Of a DNA stretch of 64,000 bases, positions 1 to 45,210 are shown one piece after another. The DNA is from Liolophura sinensis (taxonomy: Eukaryota; Mollusca; Polyplacophora; Chitonida; Chitonidae), in NCBI RefSeq assembly GCF_032854445.1, contig NC_088300.1, positions 19,015,608 to 19,079,607 on the forward strand, given 5' to 3'. Every line of letters starts with the position of its first letter. The first letter of the stretch is position 1. The notes beneath the pieces were generated by a model. It was not told where the DNA came from, did no database searches, and saw only the letters and a program-made list of their open reading frames with translations. The translations under genes and the position numbers were made by a program.

Positions 1-872
1 GCAGAATGTTGCGTTATAATAACAGAGTACATTCTAGCATCACTCAGACAACAGACCATCTGTGGAAATTAAGAAATGATTTTTTTTTTGAGTGTACATC
101 ATTGTATTTGGATTGGATGTGCTGAACAAACATTTGAATATGTAAATCCCATGGTTAAGCATGGTAAATATCATGGTTTCACGTGATAGATATATGGTTT
201 AGTGGGATCAAAACTTGGTTGAACGTGACGAATACAATGGATGAGTATGGTAGAAACCATAATACCATAAACATTCGTTTCTGGCAATCAGTCGTTCGTA
301 ATTAAAGGTGAATTTGCTATATTCATTTTTTGTTATTCGGGAAAACAAAGTAATTAGTTTGTAAATACGCCCTTTTTGAGCACAAAACACAAAATCCACA
401 GACGCTAGTTGAAAAGTATATACTACAACTGTGTTTGCTAAGATTTGCTTAGGTTGTTGGGAAGTATAATGAATATAATTTCTGTTCTCGTCAATTCACT
501 CAAAGGTAAATTTGTTCTAAATTGTTTACGCAACCTCAACATTAATTTTGTATAATTATGGATGTCATTTACAAAACTGTAACCTTATTTAACAATGTCA
601 CTATGTTTAATTGTAAATCAGCAATAATACCGAATGTTGTATGATTCTCTATCTATAGTTGTAAGTCTTAATTGAACAGTGTGTGTACAGTACGTGCTCT
701 GGCAGACCATTACATGATATTTTCATCAAAACATCAAGTAGAAATACTCATCTGATGACAAAACCCGATGCTTGGCACTCATTCTGCATGCTCATATTTT
801 ATTTATGAAATACGTCGGTCAACAAATCTTCATTTATATTTGCGGAAGAAGAAACCCTGCAATCAAGTCATA
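1..872. other. Intergenic, no gene seen
   Basis: AT-rich; only short open frames without splice or codon support. No repeat family was recognised apart from short A and T runs. Confidence 0.5.
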
Positions 873-2040
873 AATTTTGAAGCGCACGTATATATAGCTT
901 AGGATCGGATGTCGTATAAAGCACACGTATAGCTATTGTCCAAACGCTTTCAATGTATCCCGGAGGGTTAGTCAAACAAAAATTTTCCAGCGTAACCCAC
1001 GCGCACCGTGTCTGTGTTCTGATCATCAGTCAGTGCCCCTCTCTCTATCCATCCCAGTTTTCTGATACACACTACCGTTATCAACCATGCAATTGTTCTC
1101 GCTCGGTGGTATGGTCTCACTAAAGTTTATCAGGCTGATAGTGTATTCACATGAGACAGGCAAATTTTGGAATTCAAAACCAGTAATCTCCAGCATCAGG
1201 TTTCTTATCTTTGAGCATGCATGGCTGACTATCTGCAGAACATTGGGCATTCTTGCTGCCAGTAAAGCCCTTGTTATCTAAGTTATTTGTATGGAGAAAT
1301 GCGTAACACTAAAAAACAAACTTTCTGTTAAAATTAACAGATTAATGGAATGTTATCAGAAGACATAGCGCATGTCATTATTGTCCAGCCGATCAGCTGG
1401 GATTGTAAATTTACATGCATTTACCCACAAAAATAAACACCTAGATCGATACAAATATATTGTGGGGAAAGCCATTTGATAAGTTCATTTAAAGCTGGGA
1501 ATGTTTTGTTCTCAGTGTAATGACCACGTCACTTAATGAAGATAACTTTATAAGTAACACTTAGTTTGTTTACACACTGCAGTATATGCACGCTACATGC
1601 TGCGCCACATATATCCCATAACATTATTTGTGATCTGAAACTCTCATTTCATAGATATAAAACTGGGGAATCTGTGGCCTGAGTAGGCATAGATGTAACT
1701 TGGACTGTACCCATAAACATTGAAGGAACAGATTTTGAAATTTTTGAAGCGCACGTATATATAGCTTAGGATCGGATGTCGTATAAAGCACACGTATAGC
1801 TATTGTCCAAACGCTTTCAGTGTATCCCGGAGGGTTAGTCAAACAAAATTTTTCCAGCGTAAACACTTAGTTTGTTTACACACTGCAGTATATGCACGCT
1901 ACATGCGGCACCACATATATCCCATAACATTATTTGAGATCTGATACTCTCAGTTCAAAAATATAAATCTGGGGAATCTGTGGCCTGAGTAGGCATAGAT
2001 GTAACTTGGACTGTACCCATAAACATTGACGGAACAGATC
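873..2040. repeat. Mosaic of two duplicated blocks (B1 ... A1-B2-A2)
   Basis: Block B (about 122 bp, starting GAAGCGCACGTATATATAGC) occurs at 873-995 and 1738-1862. Block A (about 178 bp, starting AACACTTAGTTTGTTTACAC) occurs at 1556-1732 and 1861-2039. The copies differ by only a few bases, so B2 sits exactly between two A copies. Confidence 0.85.
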
Positions 2041-2933
2041 AAATGGATTTTAAACTAATCATTACATTGCCTTTCAGTTCAGCATTTCTCACATTCTGAT
2101 GAATTCTGGACCTATGATGGTTTTTAGAGAGCAAGTAAAGACACGCAACTGGATGGGTGATGACCAGACAAGAACGCTATCGGCACATCCATCAGAAAAA
2201 AAAAATTGCTCACAAAATCCAGCACAATTGATGGCTCAGAATGCCTTGATTGTAGCTAAAATTCCGGCGAATGTGGTCGTAACATTGGATCGATCAGGTT
2301 TTAACTCTTCCTAAAAATCGAGATTCGCAACCGCGATGTTTTGATCATGCCAATGAGCTCTATATATGGTCCCAGGTGAGACATTTGCCAGACTGTCTTG
2401 GGAATATGTATATGTGATTTCGTTCAGTCATAAAATATTGCAGTCAGTACGTATAATCAGTTGTTGAAATGACTGGCTCACACAAGGTCACGCTGACCTC
2501 AGCACACTCACATTTAATATGGGTATTTTTCTGAATGTTGCCCACGAAGGACCCATCAGTTGTTCTGAATGGTTCAGATATTTCTTCCCATGGTCACTTT
2601 GAAACCAAATAAAAACATATGCTATTGAAAAACGGAAGAACGGCCTCGTTATGGAACTCTGAGAATCTTCATAACTCGCTAACCTATATCAAACGATCTT
2701 GATTAAAACGCAAGTCGCGAAAAGGCAGAATCTTATTGGTTCATTTATCAGTGGAAATTGCTGTAAAAAGGCATCATAAAGATCAGCTCTGATAAAACGC
2801 ATAAAATTTAGCAGAGAGGAGGACTGAATTGTCTTGGGGAGTTAATCTGGGTAATTTGAGCCTTCTTGGACGGAATGGCTCTCAAGGGGAATGGAACAAC
2901 GATTTGGACACAGCGCGATCCCGTGTCAATTAG

Positions 2934-4909
2934 CGCGGACACTTAGACAATAAGACAGGTAGCCGCTCTAAAGGGGGCAATCAGGACGGAATGAATACTC
3001 TGCGAAAAATGGTCTATCATGCACGTGATTTGCCTCTGGTTTGCACGGAGGCGCACTGGTATAATAGCAAAGTAACCTGATGGCGCCACCTTGTATCTAA
3101 GGATAAGAAATGAGATCCTCTGCTCACTTTGATGTCACAGTGCGGCCGAGACTTCGCCGTGTGTAGTTGGTGAGTATTCCATACCGGCTTCTGACATCAC
3201 GATCTACGACCGGTAGCCGCCTATCAGGGTGGGAATGATCCGAGTACAAGCGATTGAACAGTGATAGCTGCGAACCGCCTTCAGCCACAGATGGCATCCG
3301 CTCGCTGATTTCCGTTTAGGAATCACTGGAGTAACTTATGACATAACGCAAACAGCTGTAACCCTTGGTGAACGCGGCGTGGATGATACTTAGGTGAAAT
3401 AGTCTCTATTTCCTTAACAGAACAAGTGAGGTTTTTACACTAGCCTTAGGTGCAAGCTGTCTACAAGTGTGTTAGTGTATCAGGGTACCGAGTGCTGTAT
3501 TGTACCAGACGTGTTGTACAGGTACCTTGCTATAGCAGTACGGAATCGGGAATACAAGTTAATCAGTACTACAGCCGTGTGCCGTTGTCAGCTTATGGAT
3601 GGTAACCCTGGCATTGGATAAACCTGAGGTAACTACACCGTGAGTAATTAACATGTAATTGAAAATACCGTGAAATCAAAATCCCTACAAAAGAACAACT
3701 GAATTGATCCTCTAAGATATATTTGATTGATGTTGGCACATTTTGTGTTTTTTCCTGCAGAGACAACCATTGAGTTTCTTTAGATGATTTCAAATTTTAT
3801 AATGACGACAAAATCTTTCATCTACGGGAATGTTTTTTGATGGCTTATTTTTTTATGAAAAGAAAAGCCATTTCATTACATGGGTCCACTCTATAGATGA
3901 GTTGTTCAATATTTAATGTCTCTTGATAAGGACTTGTCATCCCACAGTAAACCCGATAACGCATGTCTGCTCTTTTGAAAAAGGAATGCCATTGCAGTTC
4001 TGTTGATCTGATGATGGTTAGGACGATTGGTAGAAAAGCTGAGTTTCTATTGAACGTTCCTCTGCTGACAAGGCTAATTTTACAGGCTGATCTTAAGACG
4101 AACGCGGTTTGCTCCGCGAAAAGCCCCAGCGTCTTGTCGCTAACGGAAATGCCGTCTTGTCAAGGAAGAAATGCCAGCCCAGGCCCCTGTTGCGGCAATT
4201 TAAAAATGTACGCTTGGTGAGATCTCCTGTCCCAGTGGGCTGAATGGCCCCAGGTTTACTGCATTTGAAAGATTGTTTGAACCTGCTGCACAGCTATTAG
4301 ATTGCTCTTCTCAACAGACCTGCGGTGTTTACGAGAAAGGTTTGATGTTCTGGAGCAGTTAAGTGAACGCGATTTCAGCTCCTTCATCAAGCGCTGTTCG
4401 GAATTCTTGGAGACGAGATAGAGAGCAGGTATAATAAGTACGGCATACTTCCCACTAGGGATGCTGATAGCTTAATTAGATTTGTTAATGGAAATTTTTC
4501 TTTCATAGGCCTGGGTAAGCTGTACCCGTCTTGTCCATTCGAATCATTTATGTCTGGTGCCATAGACTTCAATAAAGCCTATTAAGGGAATGCCCAATTA
4601 ACGGCCCGCTATACATGACGATCTATACTGACTCAGGGATGCCCCTTTGAGAAAAGTTCTACTCTGCCCAATGTTCTAGTAGAGGTGTATTCTCATTTTG
4701 CTGACAGTCTCGTGAATTTTCCATTCCAAGCAGGCCAGAAATTCTAATGCCAAATTGCTCATTCTCAAACGATTCAATCATCTTGCTCAGGTTGCTCTTC
4801 AAAGCGGTCGTATGGCCAGCCTAAACTTATGCCGTGATCAGGCTTATAGTAAAATGACACCTTATCTTAATATTTTGAGAAATTGTAATTACCTAACAGC
4901 CTGAAGATA
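2934..4909 (+). pseudogene. Decayed coding-like stretch of unknown origin
   Basis: Several open segments on the + strand have protein-like composition but are broken by stops and frame changes: 2934-3080 (48 codons), 3963-4220 (85 codons), 4382-4585 (67 codons), about 4618-4746 (same frame), and about 4738-4907 (55 codons, other frame). GC content is higher than in the flanks. I recognise no family. It may be an old transposon or integrated viral gene, or a host pseudogene. Segments were read separately and no joined product is proposed. Confidence 0.35.
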
Positions 4910-7900
4910 CAGCCCCATTCTAGTCATCACTGATTCATCAAACGTCTGATTAATGGTCCTTTTCATACACCTAGAAATTGCTGTGAAAAGGCACAGTGTA
5001 AAATATCCAATTTTACCCACCTTTAATACCCATCAGGTGTAAGTTATTGTTTGTAAAATTCGCTGTCAAGGCAGATTCGATAATGTATAATGTCCCAACA
5101 CCAATAGATTCCAGAGTGGCTATTTTCTGTATATGTGGTTAAACTGTAATGTGTAACCTCCTTTTGCAAGATTCATCGACTCCGTACAGAAAGTTATATT
5201 TTATTCAAAATGTTTTTGGGTTAGCCGATGTCGGTGCATCTGCACACAACCAGATTTACCAATGTTAACTAGTTTCACTAATGTCTATGAAATCATAACA
5301 GGTGGATAAAGCACTTAGTAATCAATACATTTAATATAATCTTTTATGAAAATAACTGTATGTCACATCCTTATATGCACCAATTTTCGACATTGTATTG
5401 TGTTGTAATTCACCAGAGCCACTGTCATCTACGCTCGTTAGTTTGTATTGTCAGCCAATTTTGTCTTGGGTTACTGAAATCTTCTAGACAGGCTTTAGAG
5501 TTCTAGAATCCTTCCACACTTGTTCTGTGTATGTTCAATGCCTCATTCCCACTACGTTCAATTTCCTCATACATCTGGAGTGACTTATACCCCTCAGTGT
5601 CAAATCCCAGCCTGTAAGACAGGTGTAATATAAATAAATACATGGAACTCAGTGCCATAGCCGATGATTCTTTTCATAAATATACTTGGACAGTCTTTGT
5701 AATTAGACTTAACAACATCCAAAGCACATGTTATTTTCACTTTAGACTCGCCAATCTTGTATGTGCCTTGTTATGGTTTTTCGCTGCTGAATGTCTCAAT
5801 GTCCAAACATTGGTTTGTACTCATGTAAACTAGAAAGTCATCCATCTTGACCCGGCACGTCGTCTCGCGGCAACTGCATGCCATGATACTGTTTTGATAG
5901 TTTATTATTGTTTCTGTTCTTTGTATATTCTCTACATAGAGAAGAGAACGAAGATGGTGTCTTAAATTTACACTGATTTCCATTGCCTGTCCCCAAAACT
6001 AGCTTTGTCTCACGTTTACGTCAGCTTAATCATCAGTATGCCTATGTCTTTTTTATTTGACAATCTTTCATATCAAAGTTTTGAATTCCTACAACTATTG
6101 TCTCCTATACTGTACATCTGTATGACTGAAGAGAAACTACGTCGGTTAAGAGAGTGCCGGATTCGTTTGCGGGTTCTATCTAATGATAGAACATATCCCC
6201 GAGAAACCTTTGAATGGCATCGGATAATGAAACCGGTCAAGTCCTAATCAAATAACACATGTGGATAGCTTTAAGATGGCGATATTTGGTAGTAGCCCGA
6301 GAGCAACAATTGATCGTGTCACTGAGATCGACAACATCGCGATGAAACTAACACGCTATTCAAGAACGAGCCAAACTGGCGTGAAGTATTGTAGGCAAAC
6401 TGACCACAGCTGGATAAAATTGGGCGTGCGCGTGCCAATGGTTAAATGGTTAAACCTTTAGCAACAACTATAGAACGCAATGAAACAAAAGTGATACATT
6501 GATGAACAGCACTATAGTCCAGTTATACACCAAATCTAGTATCTTCATAAACTGAAGATAATTACCATAATACTGCCATAATTAAAACCTTTGCATATTT
6601 TAATAATGCTAAAGTGAGAATAAACAGGTTTTTGCATTTTTTTTAAAATTTGTCAAGTTTATGATGGGTAAACCCCATACTCATTAAGAATATTGTCTGT
6701 TTGGGGCGCTGAAAGCAATGTACAAATGCAGGATGGTTGCTTATCAATAATAATCATTGATCTACATATTTTTATTTGTTCATTCATCTAGTAAGGTACA
6801 CATGCCATCATACTAAAGATCCTTTCATCAAGACAGTTTTCAGTGTATGTTTACTGTTTTAAATTTTGTGTATTTATTTATTTATTTATTGTTGAATGCA
6901 ATACTCAAAACGTCCAAGAAAGTTTTACAGGTTACCATCGTGTAAGTAATGTTCTCTTGCTATCAAAAACAACAGAGGTGTATGCCTCGTATGGTGGACG
7001 ATGTGGTGTCGAGGCATAACTATTTCAGTGGATATTTTCTGGTGCAAATATAATTGTACGCCTACATGAAAATATGTACGGATGCATGCTTGTATGTATG
7101 TACGTATTTGGATTTTAACGTCTTACGTAAAATGTTCAGTCATATGACGACGAGAGACATTAGGTGTGTGTACATATATTTTGTCTTCTTATGGCAGGGC
7201 AAGTCCATGCGCCAAAGTGCTGCTGCCACTAAAGTATCAGACGTGAAACTCCACCCAGTCACATTCTGCTGATAACGGGCCGATGTTTCCTTGCTCTAAC
7301 CTCTAAATGCATAAGGCCACATGTATGCTTGTCAATGATATACTTATATATCAGGTAAAAAATGCAATGATGTTAAAACCAATTCATCGGACGTTATTAG
7401 TCTAGAATTTTTCAGAACATTGTGCTGTCTTCACACATAATAAATAGCTTCACCAAAGTCACATGTAAATCGACCAGGCCCCAGGGATAAGACCGACGGC
7501 GACACTTAAGAGAGAACCCAATGTGTGGATTAATTCTTCCAGTGAAGCGGTTTTTGACCTCATTACTCAGACAGAAAATAGGGATGCGTATGCTAGGACT
7601 GCACCCACCTTGTTACGGCGGACTATTATTTCAGCAGTCCATTATGAAAGCAGTTTAAACAAATTGATGGCCTCATAAATTGTTCTCGACTGCGTGTGTC
7701 TGACTGCAATTCTTTTATATAGGTCATTATATGGAATTAAATATCAAGTTTTATGGGAACGGATTTAGTCAGGCTTGAATTATTGATCTGCAGCAGGTAT
7801 TTCATTTGCTTGGCCAAATGCCATTTGACCACAATCATGCATTCAGTGTGATCTACCTGGAATTCTGATCATCTAAGAAGTTTAACATTGGCTATCTGAA

Positions 7901-8094
7901 AATCTAAATGTTTTCTTTCTTAAAATGTACTATTTTTCAAGGTAGTATATACCTATATGTATCTTCCAGCGAAGTGGTAATATCTGCATACCTATCAGCC
8001 TATACAGCCTATGCTATATCAGTGTTACATGCTCAAATGCACCTATAAGTGCCAGCAGGGTAGTGGCAAATGTATAGAAAGTGTACATGTATAA
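4910..8094. other. Intergenic with SINE remnant
   Basis: No gene supported. Short T/A runs (for example an ATTT microsatellite near 6876) and a diverged SINE fragment at 7136-7300 are all I see. Confidence 0.4.
7136..7300 (-). mobile_element. Diverged SINE fragment (same family as 61995-62349)
   Basis: TCAGTCATATGACGACGA followed by a shared order of weaker matches (AGTGCTGCT..CACT, then TGATA near the end) to the full-length copy at 61995-62349. Confidence 0.45.
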
Positions 8095-8111
8095 TAATTG
8101 ATGTTTACATC

Positions 8112-9122
8112 CCTATTCATGTGCTAGCAAAGCAGTGGTATACATATCTGCAACCCTATTCATGTGCTAGCAAAGCAGTGGTATACATATCTGCAACCCT
8201 ATTCATGTGCTAGCAAAGCAGTGGTATACATATCTGCAACCCAGAGGTACACATATCTACATTCCCATTCATTTGTCAGCAAAGCAATGGTATACTTATC
8301 TGCATTCTTATTCATTTGCCAGTAAAGCAGTGGTATACATATCTGCATTCCCATTCATGTTTCAGCAAAGCAGTGGTATACATATCTACATTCCCATTCA
8401 TGTGTCAGCAAAGCAATGGTATACATATCTGCATTCTTATTCATGTGCCAGCAAAGCAGTGGTACACATATCTGCATTCCCATTCATGTGCCAGCAATGC
8501 AGTGGTATACATATCTGCATTCCTATTCATGTGCCGGCAGTGCAGTGGTATACATATCTGCATTCCTATTCACGAGCCAGCAAAGCAGTGGTATACATAT
8601 CTACATTCCCATTCATGTGTCAGCAAAGCAGTGGTATACATATCTGCATTCCTATTCATGTGCTAGCAGTGCAGTGGTATGCATATCTGCATTCTTATTC
8701 ATGTGTCAGCAAAGCAGTGGTATACATATCTGCATTCCTATTCATGTGCTAGCAGTGCAGTGGTATACATATCTGCATTCTTATTCATGTGTCAGCAATG
8801 CAGTGGTATACATATCTGCATTCCTATTCATGTGCTAGCAGTGCAGTGGTATGCATATCTCTACTCTTATTCATTTGCCAGCAAAGCAGTGGTGTACATG
8901 TCTCCATTGGTATTCATGTGCAAGCAAAGCAATGGAATATATATCTGCATTCTTACTCTTGTGCCAGGAATGCAGGGGTATACATATCTGCATTCCTATT
9001 CATTTGCCAGCAAAGCAGTAGTATACATATCTGCATTCCCATTCATGTGCCAGCAAAGCAGTGGTATACATATCTGCATTCCTATTCATGCACCAGCAAA
9101 GCAGTGGTATACATATCTACAT
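8112..9122. repeat. 43-bp minisatellite, about 23 copies
   Basis: Unit starts GCAAAGCAGTGGTATACATA and ends TTCATGTGCTA or GTGCCA. Spacing is 43 bp (for example 8170 to 8213). Because 43 is not a multiple of 3 and the unit lacks + strand stops, all three + frames stay open for hundreds of bases; the long open frames here are artefacts. It lies 0.9 kb upstream of PALS1 exon 1, probably in the 5' intron. Confidence 0.95.
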
Positions 9123-9129
9123 TTGTACT

Positions 9130-9994
9130 TTAATATTACATGGTCACCTGCTCAATTCATGTTCAGCATTTCTAGCACCAGACCGGTATCAGAATTGAAT
9201 TACTTTAGAAAGACTGAGTATAACGTCCATTCAAGGGCCGTCGTTAGCCAGTTTTTTCTGCCTGCTTCAGTTCCGACCATTTGCCCTTGAACAATACGGT
9301 CGCATATTCAATTCCAACTCTAGATGGTTCGCTACCACCTTTCGTCAGTGTGCTTGTCATGTACTTGGAGAGGTGCGTTATTCTGTACCGTTTCCCCCAT
9401 CGATGCACGCCTCCGTCATAATATTCTTAAGCACGGTGGAAAACTACACTCATAGCAATAAAAAGTTGATGACTACGCACTTGTCTTCCAAAAGCTATGG
9501 CGTGCTTATACGTATGTCACATGTGGGAAAGTCTGTCCGTAACTTCCCAAAGGTCGGTTTTTTTTAACATGAGCACTCAAGTTTTCTCTACTTATAAAAC
9601 TGACTGCAATCGTATAAGTGAAAAATTGTTGTGTATGGCTTCGCATTGATTTAATGTTATTATATGCTTAATATGACAACACGACATTTTGAGTAATTCT
9701 ATAATCTATTAACGTCTAAAAACTTGCAATTCACATCATTGCATTTTTGCTTAAGCCACGGAATTGCTGGGCGAGTAACGTACTTCTGTTTACTGCACAT
9801 GATACATGACCATTTAGAATAAACCCTAATGAAGTAAAATGACTACATCGGTATTTCTCCGATAATGTGTGATCATTTGCCACTTATCACACTCTGCTTT
9901 TACTCTATTTGTTGCAAGTCTTTTGTTATAGTAAACAGCAATCAAATAAATACATCAAAATAATATCAAAATATGTTCCTTTGCCTGCTTGCAG
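9130..9994. other. Upstream flank or intron before PALS1 exon 1
   Basis: No gene seen. Ends in the pyrimidine-rich acceptor of exon 1. Confidence 0.5.
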
Positions 9995-10024
9995 ATCTAG
10001 AAGCTACCGAGTCTCGCCTTCATC

Positions 10025-41180
<31,156 letters not shown>

Positions 41181-44100
41181 GGAGTTCTTCCCCTTATCTA
41201 AGGAATGGACTCCAAGAAAACTTTGCTGGTTTGGACTGTGTTACTTTATTGATAGGTGATTCTTGAAGTGCTATCAGCCAACCACATATTAGAAAAGGTT
41301 TGACAGAAATATATGCTGGACACAAGTCTGGATGGCCCAGCCTGAGGTCACATGAACTCTATTTTAACTGCAGAGGTGCTCTCCCTTTTTCACTCTTACT
41401 CATCACACCAGACTGAACAATTCTGTTATGCATGATTTGTATTTTTTTTTTGATGGAATGCACGATTTAAATGTGACTAACACAGTAGAGAGATGTAACT
41501 TCTTGCCTGACCCAGTGGCTATTTGGCCAGGTGTAATCACACAGTTGAGCACTCTTTATTATTATTGTGATAGTTAAGTCATGAACACTACTAATGGAGT
41601 GCGACAGCTTTATTACAATGTATTATTTTGTATAATAGATAAAGCATTCAGGCAGCCATGTCAGCAAGCCTAATCTAGTAAAACATAGGTTGAGGTTATT
41701 ACATTTCAGTTTCTAAATCTTGCTAATAATATTTCGCAGTGCTTAAATAACAACAGTGTGTTAGGTGAAAATTTCACTTGACACTCGATTCAGAGTTTCG
41801 TCATACATGATGCCATACCACAAGCAACAGACACCTTCGACATACCCATACAGTGTTCATTTAGGCACATTATGTAGTCCTGTCAAAAGTCTTACAGATT
41901 CTGATAGATCTGAAATGCAACTAAATACTGCTGATGCCAGTTTTTGCAGGACTTTTTGGATATGCAGATTGAAGGCTGTGACCAAAACTCAGCAACCTTG
42001 ATCTTTTTTAAAGTTGAAGTTTCAGACAACTATTCATTAGTAGACAAACTGTGTGGTAAAATCATCTCTGTGGAGCTGATTACCAGCAAGTATTTTTAAA
42101 TATTGCGTAGATGGCTATGAATTTTCAAAATCTGTTTTAAATTTTCACTTTTTATTCTGGTAAATTTCAGTTTTGAGTTCTACCAGATTACTGCCAACTG
42201 AGTCAAACGCTTAAAATGAAGATTAATGCATTAATAGTGCTGATGGAACTCTCCTTAGCAGATTACTAGCATGTTTATGCTTTTGCCAATATTGTTTACT
42301 GATTGTACTGAAGATGTTCAAAAGCAACAACCAAGCGTCAATGCACAGAGGTAATCACCTTATATATCTACTCAAATTATGCAAGTATGTTTAATTTCGT
42401 ATAAGGTAACACAGTATGTTTTGATGTAAGCTAAGTGGCCTTTCTACTCCAAAAGATTAGTGCTTAAGAAGAAATACAATGTCCATTGTATAGTCTAATG
42501 CAAGTACTTTGTGGAGGTACGTGTAAATAGGTTTATGATAGTTACTCAAACTGGTATGTGTACATATTTCTATACAAGGGTACATGGATTACTACTCATT
42601 GACAGTAGTAATGTAAAGCACTATCCTACATGTAGTCTAGCAGGGCCATATGGCATGTTTTATATCATGGTATCTGAGGATGGCTAGCATAGATACATAC
42701 ATATAAATGATATGTTACTCTGAACATCCAGGGTCAAACAGTGTGTGCTGTTTTGACATGCATCATTAACTTTGGGCAATGTAACCTAGGTGTGAGGCGT
42801 TGTAATGAATTATGGAAATGAAAGCATTGAAATGTTGGCATTTACATAGCAAAGATGATTATGTAAGCATTTGGGCCAGGTAAGTGAATACAGAGCGAGG
42901 GGTGTCCTGTATGCTGTTTAGGTATGGGTATAGGGTCACACTTCAGGCATTAATCTATCTCAGCAGTGTATGGAACCTGTACCTGATTCCGTAAACTCTT
43001 ACCTTACCCAGTCTATTATTTCATGATGGGGAATTAAGAGACTTGTAAGAGGATAGGTTATATAGGGACAGATAGGAATTATCAGATAGTATTCTTTCTA
43101 TTACAGACCTCTAAACTGCCAGATTTAGTATCCAGGCTGTGTATCATATATCATTGTGTGTAAAATGGGATGTAAAAACCGCTTGATATTAATCAGATGT
43201 GTTAGTCTGAATGTACTGCTGTTACTCCTATGTGACGTGTGAACACTAGAGCGTGAATACTGGACTGTAATGTTTACCGTGCACATGTTGCTGGGATGTG
43301 TTTGTTACTATATGGGCTGGCCAGGAATGTACAATGCTACATATACCAAACAAACAAGCTCTTCTCAGATGAATACCTACATGAAGAGGCCAGATTTCCA
43401 TCAAACTCTTATACACTTTGCTGGACAGTTATTCATAAACTTTGGGTACAATGTATATGTATGTTAACAACTACATATTCACGTGCAGAGTTTTGTGGCT
43501 TCAACCAGTTCGGCAAACACATGTGTAACTTCTTGGTGTAAAATAGCAAGAAAGTGCTTGTGTATTTACTTAATGTAAAATGGCAAGAACTTATTTGTGT
43601 ATTGGCATGAGGAAGGTTGTGGAACAGAAGTGCTTCCATATCTGTATGCATGGTACTTAGAGCTCCAAGAACATCCCAGACTTACCTTTAATTGGACTTT
43701 GAGAGGGTTTTCCCTTAACTTAGGTGCATATCAAGTTGCAGTCCATCTTTTATTTATGTACATTAATACATTTCCAGGACAATTATTTCATACATATCTA
43801 TGTAAGACATGCAGGTTTAGTTAATGTTTGCAGTGCAGTATTTTTGACCATTTATATATACTGTAAATAGATTTTTTATACTTCATTCATGTAGGCATCA
43901 TATTAATCAACTTTTGGAGAAAGGAGTCATTGATATACTCATATTTTTACTTTTTAATATTCATCTTAAATACGTATTTTTATCCTAAGTGAGAATTTGC
44001 AACTGTGTTGTTCAGGATCTGTGAGTGTCATAGACTGGTACCTTGTCCTGAATTTCCACACACCTGAAAAAGAGAGTACTGACAATAGCCATATCAAGTC

Positions 44101-45210
44101 ACAGAACCCCAGGAGTTCAGTAAGATAATATTTCTACATATTTACAACTTTTATGCAGGGGTCAGTCCCCAGTAATTTCACTTATATTCTTAATTTCCTG
44201 CAAGCCTGAGACTTGAACACTCGTGAAAGCCATTGTTGTTAGGTTTCATACAACAGCAAATACAGGCGTCTACAGCAATACATCTGGAGCCTAACATTTA
44301 AGTTAGTGCATGTTTTTTTTTTTCTCTCATTCCTAAATTATATGATATTTTGAGCATATCCACAGTTTATTGAGCTCTACGTATGATTTTAATTAGTGTG
44401 GGAATGCAGGACAACACGGATGTAGCAGCTGAAGGTGACCCAGGCAATATCAGTTTTATATACACATCATAATCATTCCAGCTTCTATTTTATGGGACAC
44501 GTCATTATCATCTCCAATTTTTAAATCTGTACGTATTCCTTTATTACACAAAACTGTTGCCCCATGTAAAACTGTAGTGTTGTTTTCATAATACTCCTGT
44601 TCCCTTGTAATTTGTGTCTGTGAGCTTGTAAAGGTAACAATTCTGTTGCCAATATCAGCTGCTCTTTTTTCTGGTTTCAGTTCATTCCTTTTTTTGTTCG
44701 GTAGTAACGTTTCTGTGGTTACCGTCACCTACATGGTGCTAATGTCACAATGTCAGTAGTTTCTCTCAGAAGTTGTATTCCTGTGTACATGTAGGTTATG
44801 TTATATGTTTGTACCGTCGCCGTTTCTCATCCAGGTCTTTTTTTCTTAATATTGTATATTCAGTGGTGTGCTGTCCATTTACATGTATGTCAGACATATC
44901 ACCCTTCAGTCAGTATACCCGTTTATTAAGTCAAATACACTACTTACAAAAGGATTTTTAATGTGAAATTTCTATTTCTTTCTCATTAGTGACAAGACCA
45001 CAGGGCAAATTTGTGTTGTACTTCATAAAATCAAACAAATGACTTTATTTAGAAATTTTTCCCTTTGTGGCCACCTCAGTAGCATTCCATGTTTTACCTA
45101 TTCCAGGATCGTCTTTGCATGCCATTTTTAAGTAGGATATTTACCAGGTGATTTGGTAAATGTTCCTGTATTGTTTAATTCGTGTAATAAAACCTGCTTA
45201 CAACCAGTCA
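41181..45210 (+). other. PALS1: Probable long 3' UTR of PALS1
   Basis: I see no AATAAA after the stop until AATAAA at 45186-45191, so the simplest model is a 4-kb 3' UTR. The stretch is AT-rich and has no open frame with exon-like composition and no clear tandem array. Use of an earlier variant signal (for example CATAAA near 45026) cannot be excluded. Confidence 0.5.
45186..45191 (+). terminator. Poly(A) signal AATAAA for PALS1
   Basis: First canonical hexamer found downstream of the PALS1 stop. The sequence after it is GT-rich (TTCTGTATTGTGATTC-like), as expected for a downstream element. Confidence 0.5.

Noticed and set aside
8207-9290. Long repetitive open frames in the 43-bp array
   Set aside because: They are a frame-cycling artefact of a stop-free unit; three overlapping frames show the same peptide repeats and none has splice or start support.
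44456-44728. 90-codon open frame on the - strand in the PALS1 3' UTR
   Set aside because: No splice context, no recognised motif and AT-rich codon use; treated as chance.
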